A DNA stretch of 38,116 bases from Deltaproteobacteria bacterium (GTDB lineage Bacteria > Desulfobacterota > Binatia > Binatales > Binataceae): assembly GCA_021801125.1 (NCBI GenBank), contig JAJYYI010000060.1, forward strand, positions 1-38,116, in the 5' to 3' direction. The notes beneath the pieces were generated by a model. It searched no databases. It was not told the origin of the DNA and worked only from the letters and a program-made list of their open reading frames with translations. Position 1 is the first letter of the stretch. Every line of letters begins with the position of its first letter. Made by a program: the position numbers and the translations under genes. This document shows, in pieces, positions 1 through 7,485 of this stretch.

Positions 1-2
1 TG

Positions 3-692
3 GGGCTGGGGGTGACGCCGACTTACGTGATACCCGTGATCGATCGAGCGCTGGCGCCGATGGCGATGAGCGCTCGGGCCACCGACGCCCTCGTCCCGCC
101 GTTCTTCGCCGGCAGTCCGCATCATGGCGAATTGCCCGCGGATTTCGTCGCTGATTTCCATGCTCTCGGCGCGCAACTGGGTCAGACCGTTTTGCCCGGC
201 CGAGGGCTCGTCGTGATGCATCGCGGGGGCAAAGCTAACCCGGTGATTTTCGCGATGTCCGCTTCGTACATGGCGATCGTGCTAGCCCTGATGTTGCTCG
301 TTGCGGCCGGATTTTGGCGCCTGCTCGTGGCACGCCGCCGTTCCGTCGTAAGGCGAACTGTCTGGGACGGGGGTATCCGCCGACTGCTCCCCGAAATGAC
401 CTACAGCGCCACCGGTTTTTCCAATCCCGTACGGGTGATTTTCGAAGCGGTCTTTATGCCCACCACGGTCGAGGATACGCGCCAGACCGTCGGGCGACAT
501 TTCCGCGCCGCGATTCGCCGCAGCCGGCAGGAGAATCACGTGCTGGAACGCCTAATCCTGAACCCCGTGGCGGAGGTCGCGCTACGAATCGCAAACGGCT
601 TCGCGCGCATGCATCACGGTTTCCTCAACGCCTATGTCGCGTATGGACTTTTGGCTTTGACGATCGCGTTATTGATCACAAGGCTCTCTTGA
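3..692 (+). CDS. HyfB/NuoL-like proton-conducting membrane subunit, C-terminal part
   Basis: This is the 3' end of a gene that begins before the window; the frame is open to the left edge. The segment with WDGG, then MTYSATGFSNPVRVIFEAVF, matches the C-terminal tail of HyfB/HycC-type subunits of hydrogenase-4/formate-hydrogenlyase-like complexes, which are homologues of the NuoL antiporter-like subunit of complex I. Two hydrophobic segments are visible: one around AIVLALMLLVAAGFW, and a C-terminal helix ending in LALTIALLITRL. By family, the subunit translocates protons or cations in the inner membrane for a membrane-bound hydrogenase or a related complex. Other complex subunits would be expected upstream, outside the window; the genes downstream are not recognisable complex subunits. 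The HyfB branch is chosen over NuoL from the ATGFSNPVR-like motif, without a search. Confidence 0.72.
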   Translation, partial: GLGVTPTYVIPVIDRALAPMAMSARATDALVPPFFAGSPHHGELPADFVADFHALGAQLGQTVLPGRGLVVMHRGGKANPVIFAMSASYMAIVLALMLLVAAGFWRLLVARRRSVVRRTVWDGGIRRLLPEMTYSATGFSNPVRVIFEAVFMPTTVEDTRQTVGRHFRAAIRRSRQENHVLERLILNPVAEVALRIANGFARMHHGFLNAYVAYGLLALTIALLITRLS

Positions 693-698
693 CCGTGC

Positions 699-727
699 TT
701 GACCGGCATGTGCGCGCGGCCTAGGCT
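699..727 (+). promoter_or_regulatory. Candidate sigma70 promoter for the Cys/His-module gene
   Basis: TTGACC (699-704) lies 17 bases before TAGGCT (722-727) in the short gap between the HyfB-like gene and the next ORF. The -35 is good, but the -10 matches only about half of the consensus. If active, it would give the three downstream genes their own transcript. Confidence 0.3.
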
Positions 728-753
728 CGAATTAGCGGCGGTGGAGTCCGCCG

Positions 754-1722
754 ATGACCGCCGACCAGGCCAATGACTCCTGCAGCGGGGGAAGACCCGG
801 AGCGGGAGTACGTGGCGCTCACGGGCCTTCGGTCCGCTCCCAATGGCAAGCGGAGGCCGCCTTGTTCGAGCGCTTGACCTGCGAATTTCGCCTGTTTCTC
901 AAAGCATTGGACGGCACGGCTTGTCCGCTGTGCGCGGTGCAAAGCGCCCTGGAACGGAAACTGTCGAAACCCGCGCGGGTAGACCAAAGAGCCGGCGCGC
1001 CATTGTGTCGCCGCCATCTGGACGCGCATCTCGCCGGATTAAGTGATCGCTCGTCGAAGGTGTGGTATACGCGCGCGGTCCTCGAAGCTCTAATGGGCGG
1101 CACGCAGCCATGCGCCGTCTGCGCGCGTCTTGACGCTGCCGAGCTCCGGCTCGCGCGCTCGATACGCCGGCTTGACGCGCGGATGCGCTTTCGCCGGGCG
1201 CTAGAGGACGCGCCGCTCTTCTGCCGCCGACATGAAAGTCTCGTCGCCGCGGACGGAGCAGCAAAGAACTTTGTCGATGTTCAACGGGTGAAGCTTGAAG
1301 GTCTGCGCGACGCCCTGGCGCAGGCCGTACTGCGCGGAAGCGACGAGGTCGACGCGCTGATCGGCTCAGTGCTCGCCTATTTGGGTCAGCCCTGCGCTGC
1401 ACAATCACCAACCCTCGATACTGACGTATCCACGGGATCGGCCCGCACAGAAGATGGTCTGTTCGAAGCCTGGGCCAGCGCACGACAGCTCCAGCGTCTG
1501 GGTAACCTCGAGGCCGAAGCTGCCAGTCTGCGTTATCGCACAGCGACTCTGTCCGAGGAAAATCGCCGGCTCAAGCTCGCGCTCGCCGCTGTTGAGGCGA
1601 TGTGCCGCGACCTTCAGAAGGACCGCGCGGAATTGCTCGCCGCCAAGCGTGGAAGCGACAGCACACGCAGCGAGCGGCAACGAGATGGCGACGCTTCGAC
1701 GGGCCAACGAAAAGAAACGTGA
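754..1722 (+). CDS. Uncharacterised protein with two Cys/His modules and a C-terminal coiled coil
   Basis: The 322-residue product has a duplicated putative metal site. Module 1 has C57-x2-C60 (CPLC) and C85-x2-H88 (LCRRH). Module 2 has C120-x2-C123 (CAVC) and C157-x2-H160 (FCRRH). This spacing suggests two zinc-binding units and recalls the CPxC...CxxH layout of DUF6062-type proteins, though that link is from memory. Residues about 240-300 look like a coiled coil rich in Ala, Glu, Leu and Arg. There is no signal peptide or membrane segment, so it is probably cytoplasmic. A GGAG lies about eight bases before the ATG, supporting the start. It is followed after 25 bp by a HEAT-repeat gene, so the two are probably co-transcribed. 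Function unknown; an assembly or scaffold role beside the HyfB-like gene is speculation. Confidence 0.72.
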   Translation: MTADQANDSCSGGRPGAGVRGAHGPSVRSQWQAEAALFERLTCEFRLFLKALDGTACPLCAVQSALERKLSKPARVDQRAGAPLCRRHLDAHLAGLSDRSSKVWYTRAVLEALMGGTQPCAVCARLDAAELRLARSIRRLDARMRFRRALEDAPLFCRRHESLVAADGAAKNFVDVQRVKLEGLRDALAQAVLRGSDEVDALIGSVLAYLGQPCAAQSPTLDTDVSTGSARTEDGLFEAWASARQLQRLGNLEAEAASLRYRTATLSEENRRLKLALAAVEAMCRDLQKDRAELLAAKRGSDSTRSERQRDGDASTGQRKET

Positions 1723-1747
1723 CTTGGGGCGACGCTGAAGGGCCACT

Positions 1748-2725
1748 ATGACCTTCCCGGAGCGAGACTCAAGAAGGCAGGACGGCGTCGGCACGACGGA
1801 CGACGGCGGCGCGCTTGCCGAGCTTGGGCGCGCGCTCAGGTCGCTGCATGACGGAGATCGTGCCGCGGCAGAGGCTGTTTCGCTCGGAACCGCGGCGATT
1901 CCGATTTTACGCGCGCTTTTATTTGAATCGGACTCGGCGGGGATCTTCGAACCGCGCCGGCGGGCCGCTCTCGCGCTGGCCGCGCTGCGCGCTTACGATG
2001 TCCTGCGCGAGTTTGTTGCGACCTGGGAGCCTGCCGCCGATCCCGTGCAGCGCATGGGAGACGAGGTAGCGCTTGGCGCCGCGGCACGAATGCTTGGAGG
2101 TGCGCCTGATCCAAAAGTCTTTGCGGTGCTGTTCGCCGCGGCCCGAAGACATCCCGTGCCGGGCTTGATCGAGGCACTCGCGCATTACCGTTGCGCCGAG
2201 GCCATCCCGATTTTTGCCAAAGCCCTGGAGGACGATCTGATGCGCGCGGCGGCAGAGGAAGCGCTGCGCCGGCTGGGGTGTGATGCCTTGCCCGCCCTGG
2301 TCGAGATGGCTTCTCGAACGGAGATCGGTCCTTGCGGGCGCGAGACCGCTTCGGAGATTCGACGCCGCCAAAGCGCGCTGAATCTGATTATGGAGCTTAC
2401 GCTCACCGCCGATCTCTGGCAGAGTCTGCGCGCGCTGGTCGATCACACGGACGCCGAAGTGGCCGCGCTGGCGTGCAGAATCGGTATAGCCGTGGCAGAG
2501 GACGCCGAAAAACGCAACTGCGCGCAAAAGCTGGTCGACCTCTTGGAGCGAGCCAAATGGCCGCTTCGTCAGGAAATCGAGGATTGCTTGAGCGAGCATT
2601 TTGCGTCCGCCCGCGAAGTCGTGGATCGAACGCTGCGCGACTTAGCGGACAACGGCACCGCCCGTTCGAGTATCAGGCGATCCCTGCAGAAGATACAGAT
2701 GAAAAGTTCTTCGTCAACAGCATGA
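1748..2725 (+). CDS. HEAT-repeat protein
   Basis: The 325-residue product is almost entirely alpha-helical. It has recurring HEAT/PBS-lyase-type helical pairs, for example the stretches around AAIPILRALLFESD, RRRAALALAALRAYDV, PGLIEALAHYRCAEAIPIF and AAAEEALRRLGCDALPALVE. Such solenoids are usually protein-protein interaction scaffolds or assembly factors. There is no signal peptide, so the protein is predicted cytoplasmic. It starts 25 bp after the Cys/His-module gene with AAGGG close to the ATG, which supports coupled expression. No catalytic motif is visible. A link to maturation of the upstream membrane complex is a guess from position. Confidence 0.75.
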   Translation: MTFPERDSRRQDGVGTTDDGGALAELGRALRSLHDGDRAAAEAVSLGTAAIPILRALLFESDSAGIFEPRRRAALALAALRAYDVLREFVATWEPAADPVQRMGDEVALGAAARMLGGAPDPKVFAVLFAAARRHPVPGLIEALAHYRCAEAIPIFAKALEDDLMRAAAEEALRRLGCDALPALVEMASRTEIGPCGRETASEIRRRQSALNLIMELTLTADLWQSLRALVDHTDAEVAALACRIGIAVAEDAEKRNCAQKLVDLLERAKWPLRQEIEDCLSEHFASAREVVDRTLRDLADNGTARSSIRRSLQKIQMKSSSSTA

Positions 2726-2813
2726 ATCGGATGGGAAACCGCCGGAGAAATCCTGACCAGGCCCGCACCGCGTCAAATCGGCGTAATGCGATCTGAGCCA
2801 GGCCGAACACGAG

Positions 2814-3233
2814 ATGAATTCCGCGCAAATCAGAAGGCTCGCGACCGTGATGCGCGCGCTTGAGAATACCATTGTCGAAGTCTACCTTGCCCTCGAGCCC
2901 GCGCCGGAAGTTTCGACCCGCTTCATGTCCGAATACGTTGACGACATTCCCGAGTCGGCAAAACCAGCAATCCGGAAGAAGCTCGGCGAGATCCGTGACG
3001 CTGTTCGGGCAATCAAAAGCCGCTACGGTCTGCCGGCAGACGCTGGTTCGCGGCGCCGCCACCTTTGCGCGCGGCTCTCGGTGAGCGCTGCCGATCTAGC
3101 CGAATGCGACGCTCGCCGCTTGGGCAGCTTAGGCGAAGTTCCAAATGGCGAGCGCGACGCTATCAGCCGGACAATCTCTGAGTTGGAGGAAAAGCTGGGC
3201 GACCTGAACCGGCTCATCCGCGGGCCGGATTAA
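2814..3233 (+). CDS. Small helical protein of unknown function
   Basis: The 139-residue product is predicted mostly helical, with charged segments at the N terminus (residues 1-60) and a C-terminal amphipathic stretch containing ISELEEKLGDLNRLI. It has no signal peptide, transmembrane segment or recognisable motif. It follows the HEAT-repeat gene by 88 bp on the same strand and converges on arsC, with only about 60 bp between stop codons. Codon use resembles its neighbours and no competing frame is better, so it is likely a real gene. I do not recognise the family. Confidence 0.55.
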   Translation: MNSAQIRRLATVMRALENTIVEVYLALEPAPEVSTRFMSEYVDDIPESAKPAIRKKLGEIRDAVRAIKSRYGLPADAGSRRRHLCARLSVSAADLAECDARRLGSLGEVPNGERDAISRTISELEEKLGDLNRLIRGPD

Positions 3234-3293
3234 GCGCCGCTCAAGAGCAAAGGCAGGTCAACGGAGCAAACGCGGCGGGCAGGGCAACCTGCT

Positions 3294-3812
3294 TTAAGTC
3301 TCTTTTTCGCCTGTCAGCTTGATTCGACCGATTTCCCGCACGCGGCTTTCCAATGCGAAACGGTCGAGCGCATCGATTCGAAGACTGGCAAAGATTTTAA
3401 TACGGTTCTCCAACTCCCGATAAATTTTTAAGAAGAACTTGTGTGTCTGCGTGATCGTTCCTACGAAGGCAGCGGGATCGGCCGCGCCCCAATGCGCGGT
3501 GATCGGCTGTCCCGGCCATATCGGGCATACCTCGCTCGCGGCGCGGTCGCAAACCGTAAAGACAAAATCCAGTTTTGGACTGTCCGGGCCGGCGAATTCG
3601 TCCCAGCTCTTGCTGCGCAGGTTTGAGGTGTCGTAACGAAGCTCGGTGAGCACCGCCAGCGTGACGGGATGAATTGCGCCCTTGGGATGACTCCCCGCGC
3701 TGAAGGCTTTGAATTTACCGTTTCCCCAGCGGTTGAGCGCGCATTCGGCCATGATGCTGCGAGCGGAGTTCCCGGTGCATAAAAAGAGCACATTGAATTC
3801 GCGAGCGACCAT
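3294..3812 (-). CDS. arsC: Arsenate reductase, thioredoxin-coupled (low-molecular-weight phosphatase fold)
   Basis: The 172-residue product begins with the phosphate-binding loop LCTGNSARS, containing the nucleophilic Cys. It carries the second and third redox cysteines in VCDRAASEVCP. This triad is the hallmark of thioredoxin-coupled ArsC, which reduces arsenate to arsenite in the cytoplasm. HWGAADPA is also typical of the family. The ATG at 3812 is preferred because GGGGAG lies eight bases upstream; an in-frame ATG six codons earlier is less well placed. No arsR, arsB or acr3 gene is adjacent, so this is a solitary arsC. The window ends with a thioredoxin fragment, but distance and context give no sign that the two are linked. 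Confidence 0.9.
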   Translation of the reverse strand: MVAREFNVLFLCTGNSARSIMAECALNRWGNGKFKAFSAGSHPKGAIHPVTLAVLTELRYDTSNLRSKSWDEFAGPDSPKLDFVFTVCDRAASEVCPIWPGQPITAHWGAADPAAFVGTITQTHKFFLKIYRELENRIKIFASLRIDALDRFALESRVREIGRIKLTGEKET

Positions 3813-4262
3813 CGGATGTCTCCCCATCACATGAGCGCCTTGGCCTTCGTTCGGACGTGTCTTGGTGGCGACCGGTCACGCCCTGCGCTGTTCTGACGAG
3901 CGGCGCGCGACCGGAGAGGCCGGCCTTTCCGAACCAGCGTGCTCGCGATCTCGGCGCTTCATTCAAATTGCCGAAAGCGGTCCGATAACCGCTTCATAAT
4001 TCGACATTTATAGAAATATCATCCGCGCACGAGTATCGTAAAGCGTGGGCCCTGGATACATGACAAACTGCAGCGAGCAACGCTCCGCCTGGCGCTGCTC
4101 GCTGCCTGGTATAGGCTCCTTCCGGCCGGCAAGCGCGCATGCGCGCGCAATGAAGGCCTGCGACGCCGGATCCTCATTCAAGATCGGCGGACATCGCGGC
4201 GTTAGACACCGAAGACGCGACGACCGGAAGAGCGGTCGAGAGGCCCAGCGCCGTCGTTAACG
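3813..4262. other. Intergenic region upstream of arsC
   Basis: About 450 bp without a supported gene. It contains the arsC upstream region with an AT-rich block and a short palindrome (listed separately), and a 14-bp perfect palindrome at 4133-4146. A 71-codon plus-strand frame at 4045-4260 has no ribosome site, domain or typical composition and is not called. Confidence 0.6.
3975..4012 (-). promoter_or_regulatory. Candidate arsC promoter with adjacent palindrome
   Basis: Read on the minus strand, TATAAA (4012-4007) sits in an AT-rich block about 195 bp before arsC. Just downstream lies a perfect 7-bp inverted repeat, AAGCGGT-N6-ACCGCTT (3994-3975). A palindrome at about +6 to +25 of the presumed start would suit a repressor operator, or a hairpin in the leader. 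No good -35 box is visible, so the promoter is tentative. Confidence 0.3.
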
Positions 4263-5588
4263 CTAATTGTCCTGCAGGCCGGACTTGGATAGTTCCCCGA
4301 CTTGCTCGGGGCTCGGCGTGTACGTAACCATCAGGCGCGCTGGCCCTTCAAGAGGAATAACCGCATAGTTCGCAACCGGTCCGGTGCGCACCGTTACCGT
4401 GGTCATTTCGCCCGCGGTTTCGACGTCGCAATCCTTAAAGATCGAACGGTTGAACACTATATGGCTTTGCAGTTTCGGATCTGGCTGCGCCTTGCGCAGG
4501 CGGACGGTCAACTCGGAGGAATCGCTGCTCTTTTCGAAACTCTTCTCGTATTCGACCGGACCGGTGAGATCCAAGACCACCGAGAGTGGCGGATTGGAAG
4601 ACGCCAAGCGTATGTTACGCAATGTAACCGGTCCGGAAGGGGCCGCAACCGCTTTTTGCGCATTAGGCTCCGTCCCAGTGGCTATTTTGACGGAACTCGA
4701 CGCGCCGCCGGCCTGAGCCAGGCTTCCGACCTGAGCTTCTCGTCCGCTCTTGTTCGCGAGAATCTGCGGTTCCGGATCAGGCGCCATCGCCGGGAATCCG
4801 GTTTCCGCCAGCACCAGAGCCAGCGAGTCCTCATCGGTCTCGATCGGTTGCCGTAACTCCTTGACTTTGCGCGCGGCCGGCTTGGCGTAATAGCTGGTTG
4901 GATAGTGCCACTTGAAGGCTGCAAAAGCTTGAGCGGCTGAATACTTTTTACCTTCGCGCTCAAGGGTCTCGCCGAGTTCGTACAGGCCTTCGGCAGCTAC
5001 GGGCGTATCGGGGAACTTTTGCAGCAGCTCGGCGTACCTGGATTCGGCCGCGCGGAAGTTGCCTCTGCTGTAGTAATACTCGCCAATGTACTTAATGTTG
5101 CGAGCGAGAATTTCCCGCAGCACCTGGATTCGCTCGTGGGCCAGCTCGGCAAATGGGCTTTCCGGGAAACGCCTCTCCAGCATCTCGAACTGGACCAGAG
5201 CATTTGCCGTGGCACGCTGGTCCTGGTCCGGCCGTCCGACCTGAGAGTCGTAGCACATCGCCAAGTAGTACTGCGCCAGCGGGACCTCCGAGCTGGTCGG
5301 ATGCATCCGCTCGAAATCCTCGAACTCGGTGCCGGCCTCTACGTAATCCTTGAGCTGGTAGTTGGCCAGGGCGATTTTCAGTTCCGCATCTTCGGTGTAC
5401 TTACTAAACGGATACTCTTCGATCAGATGCTGGTAGGATTCCTTGGCCGCGTCGTAGTCACCAGTTTCGTAGAAGTAGTTACCTTGGGCGTAGTACTCCT
5501 GGCTTTCAAGCACTTCGCGCCGTTTCGTGCCGCAGCCGTAGGCCGCCAGCGCAACGTAGAGCAATGCTAGAAGCAACGCACGTTTCAT
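4263..5588 (-). CDS. bamD: BamD-like outer-membrane assembly lipoprotein with C-terminal AMIN-like domain
   Basis: From the ATG at 5588 the product is 441 residues. It has a hydrophobic N-terminal signal followed by Cys19 (AYGC), a slightly non-canonical lipobox. Residues about 28-245 hold TPR-like repeats typical of BamD/YfiO (for example ETGDYDAAKESYQHLIEEYP and AESRYAELLQKFPDTP), which in the Bam complex help insert beta-barrels at the outer membrane. After a flexible linker (about 250-318), residues about 320-425 look like an AMIN beta-domain (VTLRNIRLAS, LSVVLDLTGPVEY, VTVRTGP, PARLMVTYTP). In AmiC and PilQ, AMIN domains bind the cell wall. Typical BamD is about 245 residues and lacks this part, so the architecture is unusual. 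A start 14 codons earlier is possible but would spoil the signal peptide. It is a TPR lipoprotein with good confidence, and a true BamD with less. Confidence 0.8.
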   Translation of the reverse strand: MKRALLLALLYVALAAYGCGTKRREVLESQEYYAQGNYFYETGDYDAAKESYQHLIEEYPFSKYTEDAELKIALANYQLKDYVEAGTEFEDFERMHPTSSEVPLAQYYLAMCYDSQVGRPDQDQRATANALVQFEMLERRFPESPFAELAHERIQVLREILARNIKYIGEYYYSRGNFRAAESRYAELLQKFPDTPVAAEGLYELGETLEREGKKYSAAQAFAAFKWHYPTSYYAKPAARKVKELRQPIETDEDSLALVLAETGFPAMAPDPEPQILANKSGREAQVGSLAQAGGASSSVKIATGTEPNAQKAVAAPSGPVTLRNIRLASSNPPLSVVLDLTGPVEYEKSFEKSSDSSELTVRLRKAQPDPKLQSHIVFNRSIFKDCDVETAGEMTTVTVRTGPVANYAVIPLEGPARLMVTYTPSPEQVGELSKSGLQDN

Positions 5589-5664
5589 GCGGGTCTTAAA
5601 GACCGTCGCAGTGGGTCCATGTTGCCCCATACCTTATAAACATATGGCGCTTCGATGCAAGCCA

Positions 5665-5706
5665 TAATGGCTCAACCTGTCGCGACCAGAACCATTCAAG
5701 CCATTA
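5665..5706. repeat. Inverted repeat upstream of bamD
   Basis: TAATGGCT (5665-5672) and AGCCATTA (5699-5706) form a perfect 8-bp inverted repeat with a 26-base spacer, between trmB and bamD. It could be an operator or an RNA hairpin. There is no U-run on the minus strand, so it is not a standard terminator. Confidence 0.25.
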
Positions 5707-5813
5707 TTTTGATGTGCTGATTCGAGTATTTGTTTCAGCCTCATTACGTCTTGCGAAATTTTGTGGGTTTCGGGCTGCGCTCGACCCTTCGCGGCTTCGT
5801 ACGGGTTGGCCCT

Positions 5814-6485
5814 CTAGGCGTCCGCCCACGGTTGGCTTGCGGTCGAAGTTTTGCGAAATGCACCTGCGAACAGCGCGCGACCCTGCGCCGCGTATTTTCG
5901 CCCGAAGCCCGCACCAAGAACCCCGGGTACCGGCTCAGCTTCCGTGATGAACCCACCTTGCAGCATGGCACCGAACATCTCCTCGGCCCACGTCTTTACG
6001 TCGCTGGCAACGTAAACCATGCCGCCGACAATCAGCGTTCGCGCCAAGCCAGCGACGAAGGAAGGCGAAAACAGCCGATGTTTTGCATGACGCGCCTTCG
6101 GCCACGGATCGGGATAGTAAACATGGTAGGCGCTAACCGCGAGATCGGGCATAAGAAACGCGACGAGACTCCTGGCGTCGGCGCGCAACACGCGAATATT
6201 AGGCAAGCCGCTGCGACCGACGCGCACCGCCAACGTCTTGGCGACGGGCAACGGCATCTCGACCGCGAGAAAGTCGCGCTCGGGAAAAGCCCTAGCTCGC
6301 TCGATGATAAACGATCCCTTTCCGGCGCCTATCTCGACCTCAAGTGGAGCACGCCGCCCGAACCATCCGCGCAGCCGCACCGTAAAGGCCTCGCTTCCAT
6401 CTGTTTCGCCCACGGTTACCCGCGTTGCCGCACGACGGCTCTCTGCGTCGTTCCACAGTCGGCTCGCCTTGCGCATCCGTCCCAT
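5814..6485 (-). CDS. trmB: tRNA (guanine-N7-)-methyltransferase
   Basis: The 223-residue product has the SAM-binding glycine motif VEIGAGKG (residues about 50-57). It also has the TrmB signature PDPWPKARHAKHRL near residues 125-138, which contains the catalytic and tRNA-contact residues. By family it makes m7G46 in the variable loop of tRNA, in the cytoplasm. Length is close to the usual 210-240 residues. The ATG start is followed by a basic N-terminus. The C-terminal end, after AAQGRALF, is short but close to the family pattern. It lies about 225 bp upstream of bamD on the same strand and is divergent from the Lon-domain gene. Confidence 0.93.
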   Translation of the reverse strand: MGRMRKASRLWNDAESRRAATRVTVGETDGSEAFTVRLRGWFGRRAPLEVEIGAGKGSFIIERARAFPERDFLAVEMPLPVAKTLAVRVGRSGLPNIRVLRADARSLVAFLMPDLAVSAYHVYYPDPWPKARHAKHRLFSPSFVAGLARTLIVGGMVYVASDVKTWAEEMFGAMLQGGFITEAEPVPGVLGAGFGRKYAAQGRALFAGAFRKTSTASQPWADA

Positions 6486-6673
6486 GTCTAAACCGTCGTT
6501 ACTTTTATTCAGCAGGCAGTGCGGCCGGAGTTTAATCGGAACCGCTCAGGTCACGGCAGTAGCGATTGTCGATTCCTTGGCCCGTAATGCCCTTAGGAAG
6601 AAGTCACGCGTTGTTCTAAAATAAGGAGCGAGCTTGGTCAGTCCAGAGGTTGCACCAGGATCAGCAAGTAACG

Positions 6674-7324
6674 ATGCTTCCCTCGCCATCGCTCATTCCG
6701 CTGTTTCCCTTACCTAACCTGGTTCTGTTTCCGGGCGTGGTCGTACCGCTTCACGTCTTCGAGCCGCGCTACAGAATGATGGTCGCCGACGTTCGTCGAA
6801 GCAATAGCATGATCGGAATGGCTCTGCTCAAGGGCGACTGGCAGGCGGATTATTATGCCTGCCCGGAAATTTATTCGATCGGATGCGCGGGCCGGGTCGC
6901 GAAGCTTGAGGAATTGCCGGACGGGCGCTTCAACCTGCTCCTTCAGGGTATCGCCGAGTTCCGCGTCGAGCGCGAGATTCGCGAGCGCGCTTATCGGCAG
7001 GCGCACGTGGAATGGTGCGGGCCGGCGGTGACGGGCAGCGTAGCGGAACAAGCCGAGACCGCTGAAATCGGCCGGCTCTTGACCGAGTTGATGGGCGAGG
7101 AAGGAGAGCAAATCCTAAAGAGTGTGCTGGAGCTCAACCTCCCCCAATGGCACGTCGTCAATTTCCTCTGCTTTCATCTGGACTTTAACCCGCTCGAGAA
7201 GCAGGCCTTGCTCGAGGCGTTGGAGGATCGCGGACCTCGCCTTCAGGATCTGCTGACCTTCAAGGTACAAGAGCGAAGGAGCTTCGGGGGCGGACAAAGC
7301 GGCGGTCCAAGCCTTGCTCAGTAG
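6674..7324 (+). CDS. Stand-alone Lon N-terminal substrate-binding domain protein
   Basis: The 216-residue product has the LON domain signature from its first residues: IPLFPLPNLVLFPGVVVPLHVFEPRYR, here split as IPLFPLPNLVLFPG and then PLHVFEPRYR. Further family features are IGMALLKGDW, GCAGRVAKLEELPDGRFNLLL and G-IAEFRV. It lacks the AAA+ and protease domains of Lon, so it belongs to the short LON-domain family of unclear function, possibly substrate binding or adaptor. I chose the ATG at 6674; a TTG eight codons earlier is in frame but has AGAGG abutting it. The C-terminal 20 residues are Gly/Ser-rich. It stands between divergent trmB and the Etf fusion gene. Confidence 0.88.
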   Translation: MLPSPSLIPLFPLPNLVLFPGVVVPLHVFEPRYRMMVADVRRSNSMIGMALLKGDWQADYYACPEIYSIGCAGRVAKLEELPDGRFNLLLQGIAEFRVEREIRERAYRQAHVEWCGPAVTGSVAEQAETAEIGRLLTELMGEEGEQILKSVLELNLPQWHVVNFLCFHLDFNPLEKQALLEALEDRGPRLQDLLTFKVQERRSFGGGQSGGPSLAQ

Positions 7325-7485
7325 GGCCGCATACCCATTCGCGGATTCTCAAAACCCGCCAGCTCGCCCGCATCGGCTCGTTTCATAGGGTTAGCCGTAA
7401 CGCGCAGGTCGTCCGAACAAAGCTGACAACCACACCTGCGGCCGCCCGGTTGCCGCGACGCCTCCCAGCGAGATAATTTGCGTTT

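Noticed and set aside
4133-4146. Perfect 14-bp palindrome GCGCGCATGCGCGC
   Set aside because: Simple alternating GC sequence is expected by chance at this composition, and it is not placed at a promoter.
4045-4260. 71-codon frame between arsC and bamD
   Set aside because: Low-quality composition, no ribosome site and no similarity that I recognise.
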